From contig JABAKD010000006.1 of the NCBI GenBank assembly GCA_012845835.1, positions 6,378,318 to 6,442,317 of the forward strand: DNA of 64,000 bases, given 5' to 3'. The notes beneath the pieces were generated by a model. That model ran no database searches. It worked only from the letters and a program-made list of their open reading frames with translations, and was not told the DNA's origin. Origin of the DNA: Undaria pinnatifida. Taxonomy: Eukaryota > Sar > Phaeophyceae > Laminariales > Alariaceae. Both the position numbers and the translations under genes were made by a program. Below, piece after piece: positions 11,550 to 22,540 of the stretch (positions are counted from its first letter, which is position 1; each line of letters begins with the position of its first letter).

Positions 11550-12799
11550 GAAATAAAACAACATACCTGATAAATGGAAGGTACCAGATATATGTGGAAC
11601 TAAATATGTCTACATCAAACCGTGCATCCCAGCAGCCTCTGGTACGTCGTATCCTGGTGCCTAAACTCGTAGCTAGGGCCGTGTATCCTGGTGCAATACT
11701 CGTAGGGCACAGGACAGGGTAGCATGCAACCCACGCCCCCCAGACAACGCTTTTCGCCTGGCGGCCTGGCTATAGTATACTAAGTAGGTCCCGCAGCCTA
11801 CGGACTATCCTGATGAAAACAATGCTTCTGAGGGGCGGTGTCTTATTCCTTGTATTATTGGATCTCAAATCATGGAAACATGTCTGATCCGGGTTGACTT
11901 GCTCTACGATCTTGTTATGGAAGGGCCCACCACCATGTACAGCAGTACCGGTACGTTCGTTGTGCGCTGGGCATTCTAGGGTATACCTGGTATAGAGAAG
12001 GTCAAAACACCCGATATCCCTGGCTGCTGTTGTGAGCACGCACTACGGGGCAGTTGTTCGTACGTTGTAGTGTAATATCGCGCCCGACCAACCCCCATGC
12101 CGACTACTTGCCCGAAGGCCTCTTTTCTGTTCGTGAAACTACATATTTATGAATAGATAGAAGAAGCAGTGCCATCATCAGCACTCGAAGAGCGACGCAA
12201 CAGAAACAGTCGCTCGACACAGCAGAGGCCACGGGAAACGACTGCTATTCATTGGTGGTGTGCTCAATCTGCTGGTGGAAATCCTGCTGTATACCTGGTA
12301 TATGCATACGGTAGTACTGGTGTATGTACGAGGTGCGTGCGAAAACGTCAGCTACATGTTAGTTGTAGCTCGAAGGATAATAAGTGGTTTGTATACTTCT
12401 TCTCCCCGCTGTCCATCTGGTCGCATCCACCCATGTCAGCTTTCTCCCATATTTCAGTGCGATCATAACGCCATAAGATCTCTACGAGTGAGTTTTACTG
12501 CGTAAACGGAGGCAAGCAAACCTGCGAGCCCCGCCTGGGTACTCATGTCACCGTACACGCCAGTTCACGCCACGGAGTTTAGCCCCCGAGATAAGTCCCA
12601 TACACGCGGCTCCCCAAGTTGCTTGGGTCTTGTGCTCCTTCCTGCTCCGAAGAAAGCTGTCGTATTGGTGCAGGTTCGTATTTGGAATAATTGTGCAAAA
12701 CGGGGAGTCCGCGAAGTCCACTCCACGGCTAGAGTGGCGGCAGTCAGTCCCAACGACAGAGCCGCCTGGGACGACGCGGACGACAATCTCCTCGTATCC
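11550..12799. other. Spacer without recognised gene
   Basis: Words such as CTGGTAC and CCTGGTATA are frequent, but no clear repeat period or protein family is visible. Open frames at 11,770-12,039 (minus, 89 codons) and 12,169-12,468 (plus, 99 codons) have no recognisable motif and are not called as genes. Confidence 0.4.
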
Positions 12800-12960
12800 T
12801 CAGTATTTCTCCTTCAACGTATGTTCTCTGGCTTTGGGTTCGTGGGAAACATGCACAATGATCGATGTGGCCTAGATTCTCCAAGTAATTCACCGGTTCC
12901 AAATCATGGAGCCACCTCCGTACCATCGATGTCTCATTTTCTGGAAACCCGATTTTACTG
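12800..12960 (+). repeat. Module B, 161 bp, second copy
   Basis: Nearly identical to 1,186-1,346. Here it is joined to module D instead of module C. On the minus strand a frame of 81 codons (12,744-12,989) runs through the module; it contains a stretch around RRWLHDLEPVNYLENL that loosely recalls the first helices of a SAM domain, which I regard as suggestive only. Confidence 0.92.
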
Positions 12961-13121
12961 TGCCGATGTGGGGCTCTGAGGTCGCCCATTCTAACACAGA
13001 GACATATATTACAAAAACAGCAAGCAAGGTTATGTGGTGATATGCAATTTCACCACCATTGAACACGTGTGGGAGAAGTGCAAATCGTCAGTGTTTTAAT
13101 GTGCCCGCGCTAAATTGCGTT
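12957..13121 (+). repeat. Module D, left part (interrupted by solo LTR)
   Basis: TGCCGATGTGGGGCTCTGAGG through CCCGCGCTAAATTG matches 40,848-41,002. The match resumes at 13,600 after the solo LTR, so the LTR inserted into this module. Confidence 0.9.
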
Positions 13122-13595
13122 TGTTACGGTTCAGTGACAGTTTCAAGAGTTACTATGACAGGCGTTTTTGTTATAGTAGGGGACGCGCTATTTATGTCCC
13201 CTCCCTTAGTCGGGTGTGGCTGCCCCACCCTGCCTATTCCAATTATAATTCTACAATTCCTCAAGTCCTTGGGTTCACGTTCATAAACCTTCGGATCAGC
13301 AATCAAGCTACTATTTCCACGCTACCTTCTCGGGAGACTTCCCATCTTGAGCACTGGCACAAGGGACTTGCTCTCTCTTTCTCCGAGGAACGCCCAAGCG
13401 CCTTCTGAACTCGGTCGTATCGGACCTACGGAGGTCAGTCATTATGAATACCTGATGCGGGCTACCTATTCAGCCTGTGTGTGGACCTTGCGATGCTAGT
13501 AGGCTAGATACCTTCGTCTTCTTCGCCATGAATATACTCGCATGTCCACCCTGATCCCAGACTGACTCCGCCAATCAGGCAACCGATTCGTAACA
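13122..13595. mobile_element. Solo LTR (474 bp) with 4 bp target duplication CGTT
   Basis: The unit begins TGTTACG and ends CGTAACA, so it has the TG...CA ends and short inverted termini of an LTR. It is flanked by CGTT at 13,118-13,121 and CGTT at 13,596-13,599. The homologous unoccupied site at 41,003 reads ATTG-CGTT-ACTTCG with a single CGTT, which fixes both ends and the target duplication. There is no internal coding region or second LTR, so it is best read as a solo LTR left by LTR-LTR recombination. A TIR-bearing MITE is the alternative, since the inverted termini extend imperfectly to about 14 bp. Confidence 0.82.
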
Positions 13596-13650
13596 CGTTA
13601 CTTCGTTATACTTCGTATGTATTACATATAGTCGTATGTATATATACGTA
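13596..13650 (+). repeat. Module D, right part after solo LTR
   Basis: GTTACTTCGTTAT and the following TATGTATTACAT.TA.TCGTATGTATATA continue the match to 41,003-41,046. Confidence 0.85.
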
Positions 13651-14854
13651 CGGTGGTAGATAAGTGCAACATATGCTGGCCGGCACGGTGACAGAACGTA
13701 CGGGGTCACACTGCTCACGATAGAGTTACACAGTATGTATGCTGTACTTCGCGTGCGAAAATACACACCATGTCGGAGGAATGTGCAACATAGGTCTCTC
13801 AACAACCAGTAGCGTGCAAAGCCCAAGCACATGTCTATGGAAACACTTCGACGAAATACTCATGACGCTCTCTCTCGCTCTCGTGGTCCGTGCGACCCCC
13901 AGGTGTTGTTGCAAAACAATCGACATGAGTACTCATCGCAGGGTGTGTGCTACCTTGTGCGTGCTGTGCCTACAGGGGGGCGCATTCATAGAAACAATCC
14001 GGGTAAAATTAGGTTTTCGAATACCAGAAGGCTTGCACGAACAGACGTTTTTTTTTTTTCAAATAAAACCGCCCTGTTTATCGGCTGGGTAAACGGGTTC
14101 ACCGAACACCGAATAAAACGGAAAGCTGGCAGAACCGGACAGATTCTTGGTCGACCTTTTATCATGTCAACACCATTATCGGTGCTACACTGTACGTAGG
14201 CGGTTCACGTAATTTACCATCCGATCTTGACAGGTGTTGTTCGGAAATCGGCGTAAATAAGGCGCGCAGCGCTGGGCCTCTTTTTCTTGGTTTTCCAATG
14301 GGGAAAAGTCTCTTTATATTATATCGGATCGCATACGAGGGCAGGGTGCCTCGAAGTGCTTCCCTGTCTGTGCGTATGTGTAAGTCAACATTTACTTCGG
14401 CCGCGGTTGTCCACCGCACGCGACGTACGAGGCACCAAGGCCAGTCCGGAGGGGTCACGTGCACCCACGAATGACGACAGGCAAACGAGAGCTGGTTTCG
14501 CTGTAAGTCGTTGAGAGTTCGTCGAGAGCAGGTGCGGCAACGTGTGTTTTCACCGGCATCCAAACTGGGTTCCAATACATATTTTCAATTGTTTCAAAAC
14601 GTTGTGATAAAGCGTTTTTTTCATCATTGAATTATTTTTGAAAACTGAATTTTACCGAGCGAAGCTAATGTGTCTGTCTGTCTGCCCAGATCACCATTTG
14701 GACTCGAGACCCTGAAACATTCTGCATATATATGGTCACCGATGGGGGGAACGAGAACCTCTGCTGTAGACAACATGGTGGTATGGTGGCGCCTAGGGTA
14801 CGTACCTCCGATGTTGGATGTCGGAGATAGATGCATATTTTATTAATAAATTTC

Positions 14855-16100
14855 AAGGACGTCAGCCGTGAGTTCGACGAGTTTCAGGTCAATACCCATA
14901 TTGTTCGCCTTCCCGAACGAAACCGCAAAACAAACAAACTACCGCTGCACGTAGCTTTTCTCAACGAACGGACTGATCGAAGAGACGCACGCACCGCGTC
15001 ACCTACCCGGCCCTGGTCTCAAGGGGCTGCGGTTACTACTGCTTCTGTTGCTTCTTATTTCGCTGTTGCTGCTGATACTACGTATAATAATACAGCAGCA
15101 GTACTACGAACAACGAGTGTTTTCTATGCCTGAAAAACATACATGTATTGAACATAAAACAGCGTTCGTAGATTTTCGTTCGGGTTGGTTATTGTATATA
15201 ATTATTTCAAGAACGTCATCTGTGAAGTCGGCAAATTTAGGGTCAATACTTACCTTTGCAAGCTTAGTCTAGTATTTTATAAAAATAATTTTAAGGACAT
15301 CAGCCGTGAGTCCGACGGATTTCGAGTCAATACTCATCTTGGCAAGCTGCCTTGTTGGTACTTGTAATGTACTCTGTGTGCGGGCGAGTTTTTCTTCATG
15401 GATGGGAGGGGTCCTAATCTTTTGGTTATTATACATATTATAAGCGTAAAAAATACACTCCATCTATCTGTGAGATCAAAGATTTGGTCGAAACCCATCT
15501 TTGCAAGCTGTGTGTAATACTCCGATGGCGCGTATTACGGGTTGTGTGTCCTCATTAAGGATATAGATCGGCGACTCCCCTTAGAACTATAGTGCAGCTA
15601 TCAGGGTCAACAGGGTGATGTTAGTCAGTCTGTGCGCGGAACTTATAAAATCCGTTTTTGAGGGGGACAAATCTGACAGCTGTGGAAATAAATGCATCAG
15701 TTTATCAAGTAAGTGCATCCTGTAAGTCGAATAACCGGTGAGGGGAGCGCGGAGGTTCTAAGGAGGTGGGGGCGGGGCATCTCAATCTGTGCGTGGAAAC
15801 TATAAACCTTTAGTCTATAGGAATACATCTGACGGGTTTGGAAAGAATGCACCAGTTTATCATGTATATCGTTGGTAAGTCGTACAACCAGTCAGTGAGG
15901 AGTTTGGGCGAATACTTTTTTTAACACCCTAAAGTCGCATAGATGCAGGCGTTTGCTATACGCGTGGTGCTAGGTCTAGGCGATGGTGCGGGTGGTGGGG
16001 AAGGAGGGGGCGTTGGGGGGGGGGGAGGTGAATGAAATCTTTTTTGAAATTTAAATCCACCCCAGCTGTGAGATCGAAGATTTTGTCGAACCTCATCATG
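14855..16100 (+). repeat. Recurrent ~65 bp motif (M1), five copies
   Basis: Copies near 14,858, 15,210, 15,292, 15,458 and 16,058 share the order GT(C)AGCCGTGAG, a TCGACGA-like core, GGTCAATACTCATCTT, then GCAAGCTG. The spacing is irregular, so this is not a simple tandem array. The motif also opens the G-tract elements at 39,206 and 50,760, and in reverse at about 48,215. Confidence 0.75.
15540..16030 (+). repeat. G-tract mosaic repeat
   Basis: Contains TGTGCGCGGAACTTATAAAA (15,631) and TGTGCGTGGAAAC (15,788), the phrase GTGGTGCTAGGTCTAGGCGA (about 15,963) and a G run at about 16,013. The same modules in the same order occur at 39,240-39,670 and 50,150-50,670. Confidence 0.85.
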
Positions 16101-16497
16101 TATGATTTGTTTTCTTTACTACTATCGTAATGGTTGGTGTTGTTTTTTTTACTTTTTTTGGTGGGGAATTTGAGCCAGATCTAACATCATATCAATTTTA
16201 CAAAATTATTACTGTAGTTTCCACTTACACTGCTCTATCATACGTGTGGTAGGTGGTTTACTATTAATACGTTTTTTCTCCGCTTCAATATCGGGAGGAG
16301 TACGAATACAACATCATATATATTTCGTAAATTTATTACTGTTGTTTCCAATTCACATCTATGTACCACACGACCAGGTATGCTGGTGTTATTTAGCCGC
16401 TGTTATTGAACTTGCTGCTCTGCCTCATCAGTGTTTTTTCTGTAGCCGCCCAGCATCGCAGGTTGGACTACTGCAGGTATTGAGGCCGCGCGCATCA

Positions 16498-16809
16498 TTA
16501 GTTACCAATTGATAGTAACCGACTAAAAACACCCGGTTTTCGGCCCGGTTTAGATCTTAATATGAACGCCACGTTATCCTTGTGTATATTATGTTTTCCT
16601 CCTCGAAGGTGCCTACCTCTGGTTGTGCCGAAGATAGCTAGTCGAAACGTGAAGCAAAATAGGAAAAGGGGCGTAGACGGTTCGTATTCCTCGTACCGCA
16701 GCTTGTTTGTTAGAAGATGATCAAAAAGCAAGTGAACCCCAACGAGCCCGAACCTCGCTACCGCCCACGAGCGTTGGGAGAAGCTTAAGCTAACTGCTGT
16801 CTGTAACAT
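16498..16809 (-). CDS. Small unrecognised ORF, 103 codons (copy 1)
   Basis: The frame has an ATG at 16,807-16,809 and is preserved at equal length in the duplicate (53,226-53,537). By eye about 16 bases differ between the copies, of which about nine change the residue, so there is little sign of selection on the protein. There is no signal peptide or family motif, and the C-terminal third is basic (around GKHNIHKDN and SKPGRKPG). It may be an exon, a chance frame or a decayed gene. Confidence 0.2.
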   Translation of the reverse strand: MLQTAVSLSFSQRSWAVARFGLVGVHLLFDHLLTNKLRYEEYEPSTPLFLFCFTFRLAIFGTTRGRHLRGGKHNIHKDNVAFILRSKPGRKPGVFSRLLSIGN

Positions 16810-17651
16810 GCGATAAGTTTATGAGGTAGGTGCGACCATCAGTCCGTAGTAGACGAACTAAATGCTCCACGAAAACACAACCGCACGCCTACATCAAACC
16901 CGAACCAAGTCAATCAAGCACGAACAGAACAAAATATGGGTTGCCCAGCAGGAATACATCGTGCCGCTCTATCCGATGCCGTGGCCGGTGGCGAGTGAGT
17001 TCAGCAGCGAATCTTTCGCTCGCCGTTGTACAACTATGGTACGCTGTACAGTCACACCATCTGAACAACTCTTCCTGGATCAAACTGCGCAGTGGCTGGC
17101 GCACAAGGTCTTAGGCGATATGCGCTGGTTTACAAGCCTGTTGATCGCCACTAAGTTAGCAGGTTCCCATAAAATTACACTGACACAACACCGGGCAGAT
17201 ACAGCATGTATGTAACATATCAAAGTCGCAGGAGCACGTAGCAAGGTGTACACTATTATCATAACCTCAACGTCAAGTTTTTCTGTCGATGGCGTAAGTA
17301 GGGTAGCCAGACGCCAGGGGTAGCTACACCTGCATCGATCTAGACGGCTACCCTAAGAGGGCGAGAAAACCTGACTGATTCACGTACGAAGGACGTAGCA
17401 TTTGAGCTCTCGGTATATCACACCAAAGTTTCACGTGTTTCTTCAACGTTATGAGGAACGACTCGACTGCGCCTATACGTCATCGTGGCTGGCATCGAAT
17501 GAGAGCGAGATGCTCTGGCCACATGCACGGTGCGAATAGGCACCTACAGCAGTGTGGGCTGCTGCTGTAGCTTTCCACCCGTTCGACCCTATGGTTAAGA
17601 AGGGCTGCTATATACTGTAGGAATGTATCTAGGGTACCAGGTACACTTTAC

Positions 17652-17903
17652 CTAGAAGGCGTACGCCAACGAAATCAACAAGTGTTCAGAAACATCATAC
17701 CTGGTACAGGTTTGCAGTCCGAACCGCCTCGTACGAGAGTGCGGGTTATTCCATAATGAGTGTATAACAAGGAGAGGTCGACAGTACTTCTTGACAAAAT
17801 GTACTCCAATCGTGATACAGCAGTTGTTGTTCCTCCACGACAGTTGTACGTTCAAGCCGGGAATATAAGCACGACATGCGATGACCACCGATACTCCGCA
17901 CAC
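17652..17903 (-). CDS. Possible exon, minus strand (copy 1)
   Basis: An open frame of about 83 codons without ATG; just upstream on that strand TAGTTACAG could serve as a splice acceptor. The duplicate (54,384-54,638) differs by several substitutions and one exact 3 bp insertion (residues VHF versus VRHF), which keeps the frame. Cysteines are frequent. No family is recognised. An in-frame indel is what a real exon would show, but one case is weak evidence. Confidence 0.28.
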   Translation of the reverse strand: MCGVSVVIACRAYIPGLNVQLSWRNNNCCITIGVHFVKKYCRPLLVIHSLWNNPHSRTRRFGLQTCTRYDVSEHLLISLAYAF

Positions 17904-18130
17904 CGCCCGTGTCTGTAACTACCTCGTATCTGCGGCAATCGACTTCATAACCACCACGTTTCGTGGGGACCGAGACGTATTCAACTGACGCGATAAAGAG
18001 AGACCACGCCTAGCTAACCATACGTACTTTCTAGCCGACGGTACGTGTCTATCGTCTCACCGTAGTATAGAGTGCAGTATCTTCTTGCAGTATTTCGAGG
18101 TAGACAAGGGCTGTAGCTAGTAGCTGTAAG

Positions 18131-18398
18131 CTAAGCAAGTTGGGTAGAAATCATTGTGTGATGGATGGGCAAGGTCGCTAGGTTTTCGGGGCATGACTCT
18201 GATGATTCTGGTTGGCGGTTGCTCGTCAACGCGGCGAAACTCGGCAGGACGCATCCTGTTATTATGCCTTGGCTCTTCCAATTATTCTTGGCGAGTGCCG
18301 TCTCGTGCGGATTGGATAGCATCGTTTCACAATGTAACCGCATGTTTGCGAACGGACCAATCATGAGTGCACGAGGGTCTCGATCACCCCCGGTGTAA
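18131..18398. other. Conserved block with frames on both strands
   Basis: Both copies keep a 77-codon plus frame (18,165-18,398; 54,901-55,134) and a minus frame of similar size, because the block is highly similar. I cannot choose a strand, and no motif is recognised. Confidence 0.2.
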
Positions 18399-19385
18399 AA
18401 TTACCACCAAACTTCCCTGTACTAACTGGAACTATCCTCTCGAATTGGTACGTTGTTGGGGTTCGTTGGCGGCATGCGGTGTAGTCAGCTTCCGTTATCA
18501 GTCTTTATACGTGTAATCCTGAAACGCACGAAGGCTTGCGTTCGATTTCCCTTCTGCTAAATTTTCTCGTCAGATTTCCCGCTCGCTGCATCTACCTGTA
18601 CTATTATCGTGTACATGCTGGCTCACGCAAAACAAATCCAAAATATCTTCCCCATGAATGCCGCTCGCAATATCCAGTCAAACTGTCAATATTTCGTATC
18701 ATCCTGGCCCCCACGAGCAAACGTAGAGGGTGACAGCTAGCTGGGCTGGTTTTTGTATTACGGTCTCCGGTTGTCTTTAGGAGCGAAAATCGTATCGACC
18801 AACGGCAGGCCAACAATTTTTTCAATAATAATATTCAGGCCTGTACCAGTCTAAGCGTAGGCGGGAACACAAAATGCGCCGCACTTTGCACGATCCGGTT
18901 GGGCGTACTCCCAGGCATGCTTGCAGAAATGTTCGCGAAAAACAAATCGAACATCTGACCTGCCTGTGTTGGACATCAAACCGAATTTAGTTGGCGGAAA
19001 ACTGGATCCTACGCAAAAACAAAGTCATTTGAAGGAAATAACGTGTATTGCTCATTTTCACGCGAAAAACTTAAAATGTCCACGCCGTTTTTGTGAGATA
19101 GACCCTTAACTTTTGCACACGTATTCTACATGCCCATCCCGGGGTCTGACCTTCGAGGGTGTTTCGTTTTTGTTTTTTCGCTGAAAATGTTTGGGCTAAG
19201 GTGGTCCACATTGTCAGAAATATCTGAACTGACGAAAAATCATGGGGAAAAACAAGCAAACAATATACAACATCGAGTGAGGTCTTCGCAAGGTCACATA
19301 AAAGACGTGTCCAAAAATACACAGTCTGATCGAAAAAACGCGTGGAAACTCACCGGGGAATACACTTGGGGTTTCTAGTTAGAAC

Positions 19386-19742
19386 GTGAACCAGCCCGTA
19401 CCACTCTTCAGTTGTTTTATGTACTCCCTTAGAGTTTTTTCACTCCACAGTCACTGGAGCCTGTTCCTAGACCAGGCATTTGATCCTGCCAGCGAGAGTG
19501 TGAGAAAAACAACGGCAACAACAAAAGCCCCAACAGCCGCAACGACCACAACAACAATCTCCAATGCGTTCCGACGATGTGTGATGGACCGTTGCGTTAA
19601 ACTTGAAAGCCTTTTCGTGGCTCTTTTCCTGCTGCGGATCAACCATACAGACGTACGACCTGCCGATTGGCACATATACCACGGGCTTGAAGCACGGCCG
19701 CCGTTGTACCGCCCTTTGCTGTGCTGCTGCATATGGCCATGA
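19386..19742 (-). pseudogene. Decayed coding segment with paralogue at ~31.0-31.3 kb
   Basis: On the minus strand, around 19,450-19,530, a frame reads ...LAGRIKCLV and then QAP. The same order (hydrophobic Val/Leu run, then R-I/M-K, then QAP and an acidic tail) occurs on the minus strand at 31,020-31,110, and in duplication copy 2 near 56,190-56,250. A hydrophobic stretch followed by basic residues resembles a membrane segment with a cytoplasmic tail. Copy 1 has a stop directly after CLV, while the other two read through. This looks like the remains of a small protein family; function unknown. Confidence 0.35.
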
Positions 19743-19813
19743 ATATTGTGCGGCGGGGCTAACCGGCTCTTTTTTTCATCGTTTTTCAGTTTCTGTTTGC
19801 CCATCATAGGACA

Positions 19814-20038
19814 CTACTCACGCCTTAACCCATACGAATGCGCTATTAAAACCGCACAACCACAGAAGCACTGTTCGTGGCGATCACAATAGCAAGGGAT
19901 GCCAGCGGCGCCGCTGTTGTACGTGGGGCCTGAGAGATCCATGTGTTCGCGCCAAGCAGGGCTAGAAGACGTTATAAAGCCTAAGCCATAGAGACCCTCC
20001 ACTGTAAAATGACCGACCAAGATTGTAGACCGAAACAA
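19814..20038 (-). CDS. Cys-rich possible terminal exon (copy 1)
   Basis: The last 40 residues before the stop are kept in both copies and carry a dense cysteine pattern, C-x-C-D-R-H-E-x-C-F-C-x-C, followed by IAHSYGL. Cysteine spacing is unchanged between copies although neighbouring residues differ, which hints at selection for disulphides or metal binding. No ATG begins this frame; TTTTGCAG before the homologous point in copy 2 could be a splice acceptor. Copy 2 has a stop about 40 codons upstream where copy 1 has Trp. No family recognised. Confidence 0.3.
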   Translation of the reverse strand: MFRSTILVGHFTVEGLYGLGFITSSSPAWREHMDLSGPTYNSGAAGIPCYCDRHEQCFCGCAVLIAHSYGLRRE

Positions 20039-20190
20039 TAGAGAACAATCACATGCAGTTGGGTTTTAAGTGTTTTGGTCTCTGTCGGTCGTTTCTTCTT
20101 TTGGCTTATCTTTATTACGATCAAAAACAACATCTCGATGCACGTGGTCAGCATGATTTCGACCGCACGCGAATAGACCGCTGATAGTTA

Positions 20191-20676
20191 TTGTTGCTTC
20201 GGCAGAAAACCTGCATGGAACCGGAAGAATTCAACAGCACAGCACTTAGCCGACACGGGAGCAACCCCAGCAGCTTGGTCAGACTGAGCGGAGCACAACT
20301 TACCACGTCGAGTCGCAAGCCCGGAGCACAAGCTCAGCATACAGAAGCATTCGGAAAACACGGAGAAGCCCGGTCTTCAGCGGTACCTCGTCCTTGCTTG
20401 TGGATACACCGCCCTAGCTCTCGGCTGCATGCCGTGTGCTGTTTCTACGCTCAGGTGTTGTACGCGGGGGTAGAAGGTTGGTACGGCGGCTATATCACTT
20501 GGTCTCGCAAGCGTCATGGGGTCGGCAAGCAGGAGGGGCGACCGCTTTACCCAGGTTTGTTTACCCCCTCGTCGCGCGAGAGGATGCCTCCGAGCAGGGA
20601 CGAGCGTGAGGGATACGGAACGCCGAAGAAGGCGGGACCGGTTGCCGGGCGGATCAGCTTAGAAGGAAAAAGTTAA
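20191..20676 (+). pseudogene. 161-codon frame, disrupted in duplicate
   Basis: The frame starts near 20,191 and runs to a stop at about 20,676 in copy 1. Copy 2 (56,930-57,413) carries at least two frame-changing indels, one within the C run near 57,300, so the full frame is not preserved. The C-terminal half is rich in Gly, Arg and Pro. Either the copy 2 gene has been lost or the frame never coded. No motif recognised. Confidence 0.2.
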
Positions 20677-21096
20677 TGACGAAGCAAGCGTTCGCCCCTT
20701 AGCCTCGACTGCGGTTTGCTGTGCAGCGAGCAAGCCCCTCTTTTGCCGACTTGCGTTCCGTAGCCGAGCGCTTCTGGGACGGTGGCGGAGGAGTGGGAGT
20801 AGAGGGGGGGTGGAGATGTCGGGTTTGATTAGATTGCTGGTTCGGGTTCTGACGTGCGGATGGGGCACTGTGCGCCTTTAAGAGCAAGGAACAGGGTTGT
20901 CGCTCGCGCAAGTGACCCCGAGCACCTTACACAAAATAACCCAAACGTGAGCACCGTACCGTAGTCTTGGTCCCTACTGGCTTCGACGTCGGTCAACACT
21001 CATCGATGAAACGTCGGATTGCACCCTTTCCGGGGGTGCTTTTACAATACTTGGGCCTGCAATCGGAACGGAGAAGTTATGGATTAATCATCCTCC

Positions 21097-21387
21097 TTGG
21101 TCCTGGCAACGTGGCAGTCTTACCCGAAGCACGCACAGGGCGGAGGCGATGCGGCAATTGACCAACGGTCGAACGGAGCATTAAACGATCTCGTCAGACG
21201 CTCAATCAGTCGTCAACTCTTGTCGTCAATCGGCCAATTGGGCGCGCAAGACTGCACGAACAACATCAAAAACGCCGCTGAACCGGGGACATTCCTCGAC
21301 GAGTTTCACACAACAATCAGGCCGACTTACTACGCAGCGCAGCACTTTTCTGCCATCAAAAAGCGCGGTTGCTGTATCACAAATTAA
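21097..21387 (+). CDS. Open frame without ATG (copy 1)
   Basis: About 96 codons from a TTG; the central part (...SNGALNDLV.RSISRQLLSS) is unchanged in the duplicate at 57,832-58,134. A one-base difference near 21,305/58,045 shifts the frame, so the C-terminal ~30 residues differ between the copies. It may be an exon of a decayed gene. No family recognised. Confidence 0.22.
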   Translation: MVLATWQSYPKHAQGGGDAAIDQRSNGALNDLVRRSISRQLLSSIGQLGAQDCTNNIKNAAEPGTFLDEFHTTIRPTYYAAQHFSAIKKRGCCITN

Positions 21388-21439
21388 GAGGCATCAATGA
21401 TAGCACAAGAGGAGCTTGATCGAGACATTCTCGACGTTG

Positions 21440-21900
21440 TCAAATGAGAAAGCCTGGCATATTGGAACATTGACGCTGCAGTCCACTGTTAATAGTATCA
21501 ATTTGAATCATAGTCACTCCCCTGGGTACGCTAAGTGCCTTATTCTAGAGGCAGAGAAATACATGTTGCTGGGAATGTCGGTTTGTTACTTCCCGTCGGT
21601 GTATCGTACATTCTTGTTGTACCTAACATCCCATCGTAAGTATCGGGGAATATTGCGGGGATTATTGCACGGACGGTAGATCGGCCGCTACGTACAACAA
21701 CTCGTATTAGGTTTGCTTCCCTCCTTACATCTCTTGACGTTGCAATTTCTCTTTCTCCCTCGTTCTGTTTTCTACTTCTTTGGTTTTCAATATTATTTCC
21801 CCTTACATAAGCGCCACTTTCCAAGCTACGTTCTCATTTTGTCATCACCACAAGCACACTTCGAGGCCACGTCTGCGGCTCATTTCATTGAGTCAGGGCC
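21440..21900 (+). repeat. Ancient paralogue of 24,990-25,500
   Basis: Within copy 1, the segment containing GGCAGAGAAATAC, TCGGTTTGTTACTTCCCG and CATCGTAAGTATCGG corresponds to GCAGAGAAATACAA, ATCGGTTTGCTACTTTACG and CATCGTAAGTATCGGCG around 25,050-25,150. Similarity continues through a pyrimidine-rich stretch (CTTTGGTTTTCA). In one frame both encode ...AEKY followed by SVCYF and HRKYR, so an older local duplication of about 3.5 kb spacing predates the large one. Confidence 0.7.
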
Positions 21901-22029
21901 TCGACACACAACATTTGAAAAAGGTACGATCCACGCCCTTTACTTGCTGGCACCACGCAACGGCGCCTCGCTGAGTTCACCCAGCGTTTCCGAGAAAGTC
22001 GACGAATGAACTGCATTTCCTCTAGTGCG

Positions 22030-22540
22030 CATAATGTTCGGACGTTTCTTCAATAAGCAAGATTATCCTCGACCCAGAAGCATCAAAACTACGAGAACAC
22101 CAAGTACATCCGTATTGTTCGAGAGAGGGGACTTATTTCACGTTCTACGCGAGAACAAGGTGTGAAGGCTGCTGGTGCTTTCACGCGTTGTGCAGCAGGT
22201 ATGGAGTCCTGGTTCGCGCTTTCATTCGCGCGAAGTCGTCTTCAAAACCGATTCTTCGACTACCAAGTAGTGCGGAGTACGTACAAGAACTCATCATCGT
22301 CAAATTTTCATGAAAGGGAGACAGCACCAACTGCTGTAACCTGCGTCAAAGGTCGTCGGCAACTCGGCTACGCAGGCAAACGATGGGGGCATTAACTCCA
22401 GCCCAGACGGGGTATTTTACATTACCCAACATCTGCGTTGACGATTGGAAGTACGGTTCAGCCCCGAAGATTCTCGATCTTCTACTTCCTTTCTGGAAGT
22501 ACGTATCAGACTCGGACAAACGCCTTACTGCATCTTGACG
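22030..22540 (+). other. Protein-like fragments in shifting frames
   Basis: Three plus-strand stretches read like protein but lie in different frames: DYPRPRSIKTTRTPSTSVLF (about 22,062), a segment near 22,165-22,390, and PKILDLLLPFWKYV (about 22,465). Both duplication copies show them. This fits either a decayed gene or short exons of an intron-bearing gene. I make no functional call. Confidence 0.25.

Larger units (their letters stand above)
13660..16100 (+). repeat. Segmental duplication copy 1, block A
   Basis: Aligns in the same orientation with 48,245-50,742 at an offset of about 34.5-34.6 kb. Divergence is a few per cent with small indels. The block contains repeated short motifs and a G-tract section but no confident gene; a minus frame at 14,162-14,575 (137 codons) is broken in the other copy. 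Confidence 0.92.

Noticed and set aside
12744..12989. SAM-domain protein on the minus strand of module B
   Set aside because: The resemblance covers only a helix or two, and the near-identical copy at 1,186-1,346 contains a stop.
13122..13595. Protein-coding frames within the 474 bp insertion
   Set aside because: Overlapping short frames on both strands without motifs; the unit is bounded as an LTR.
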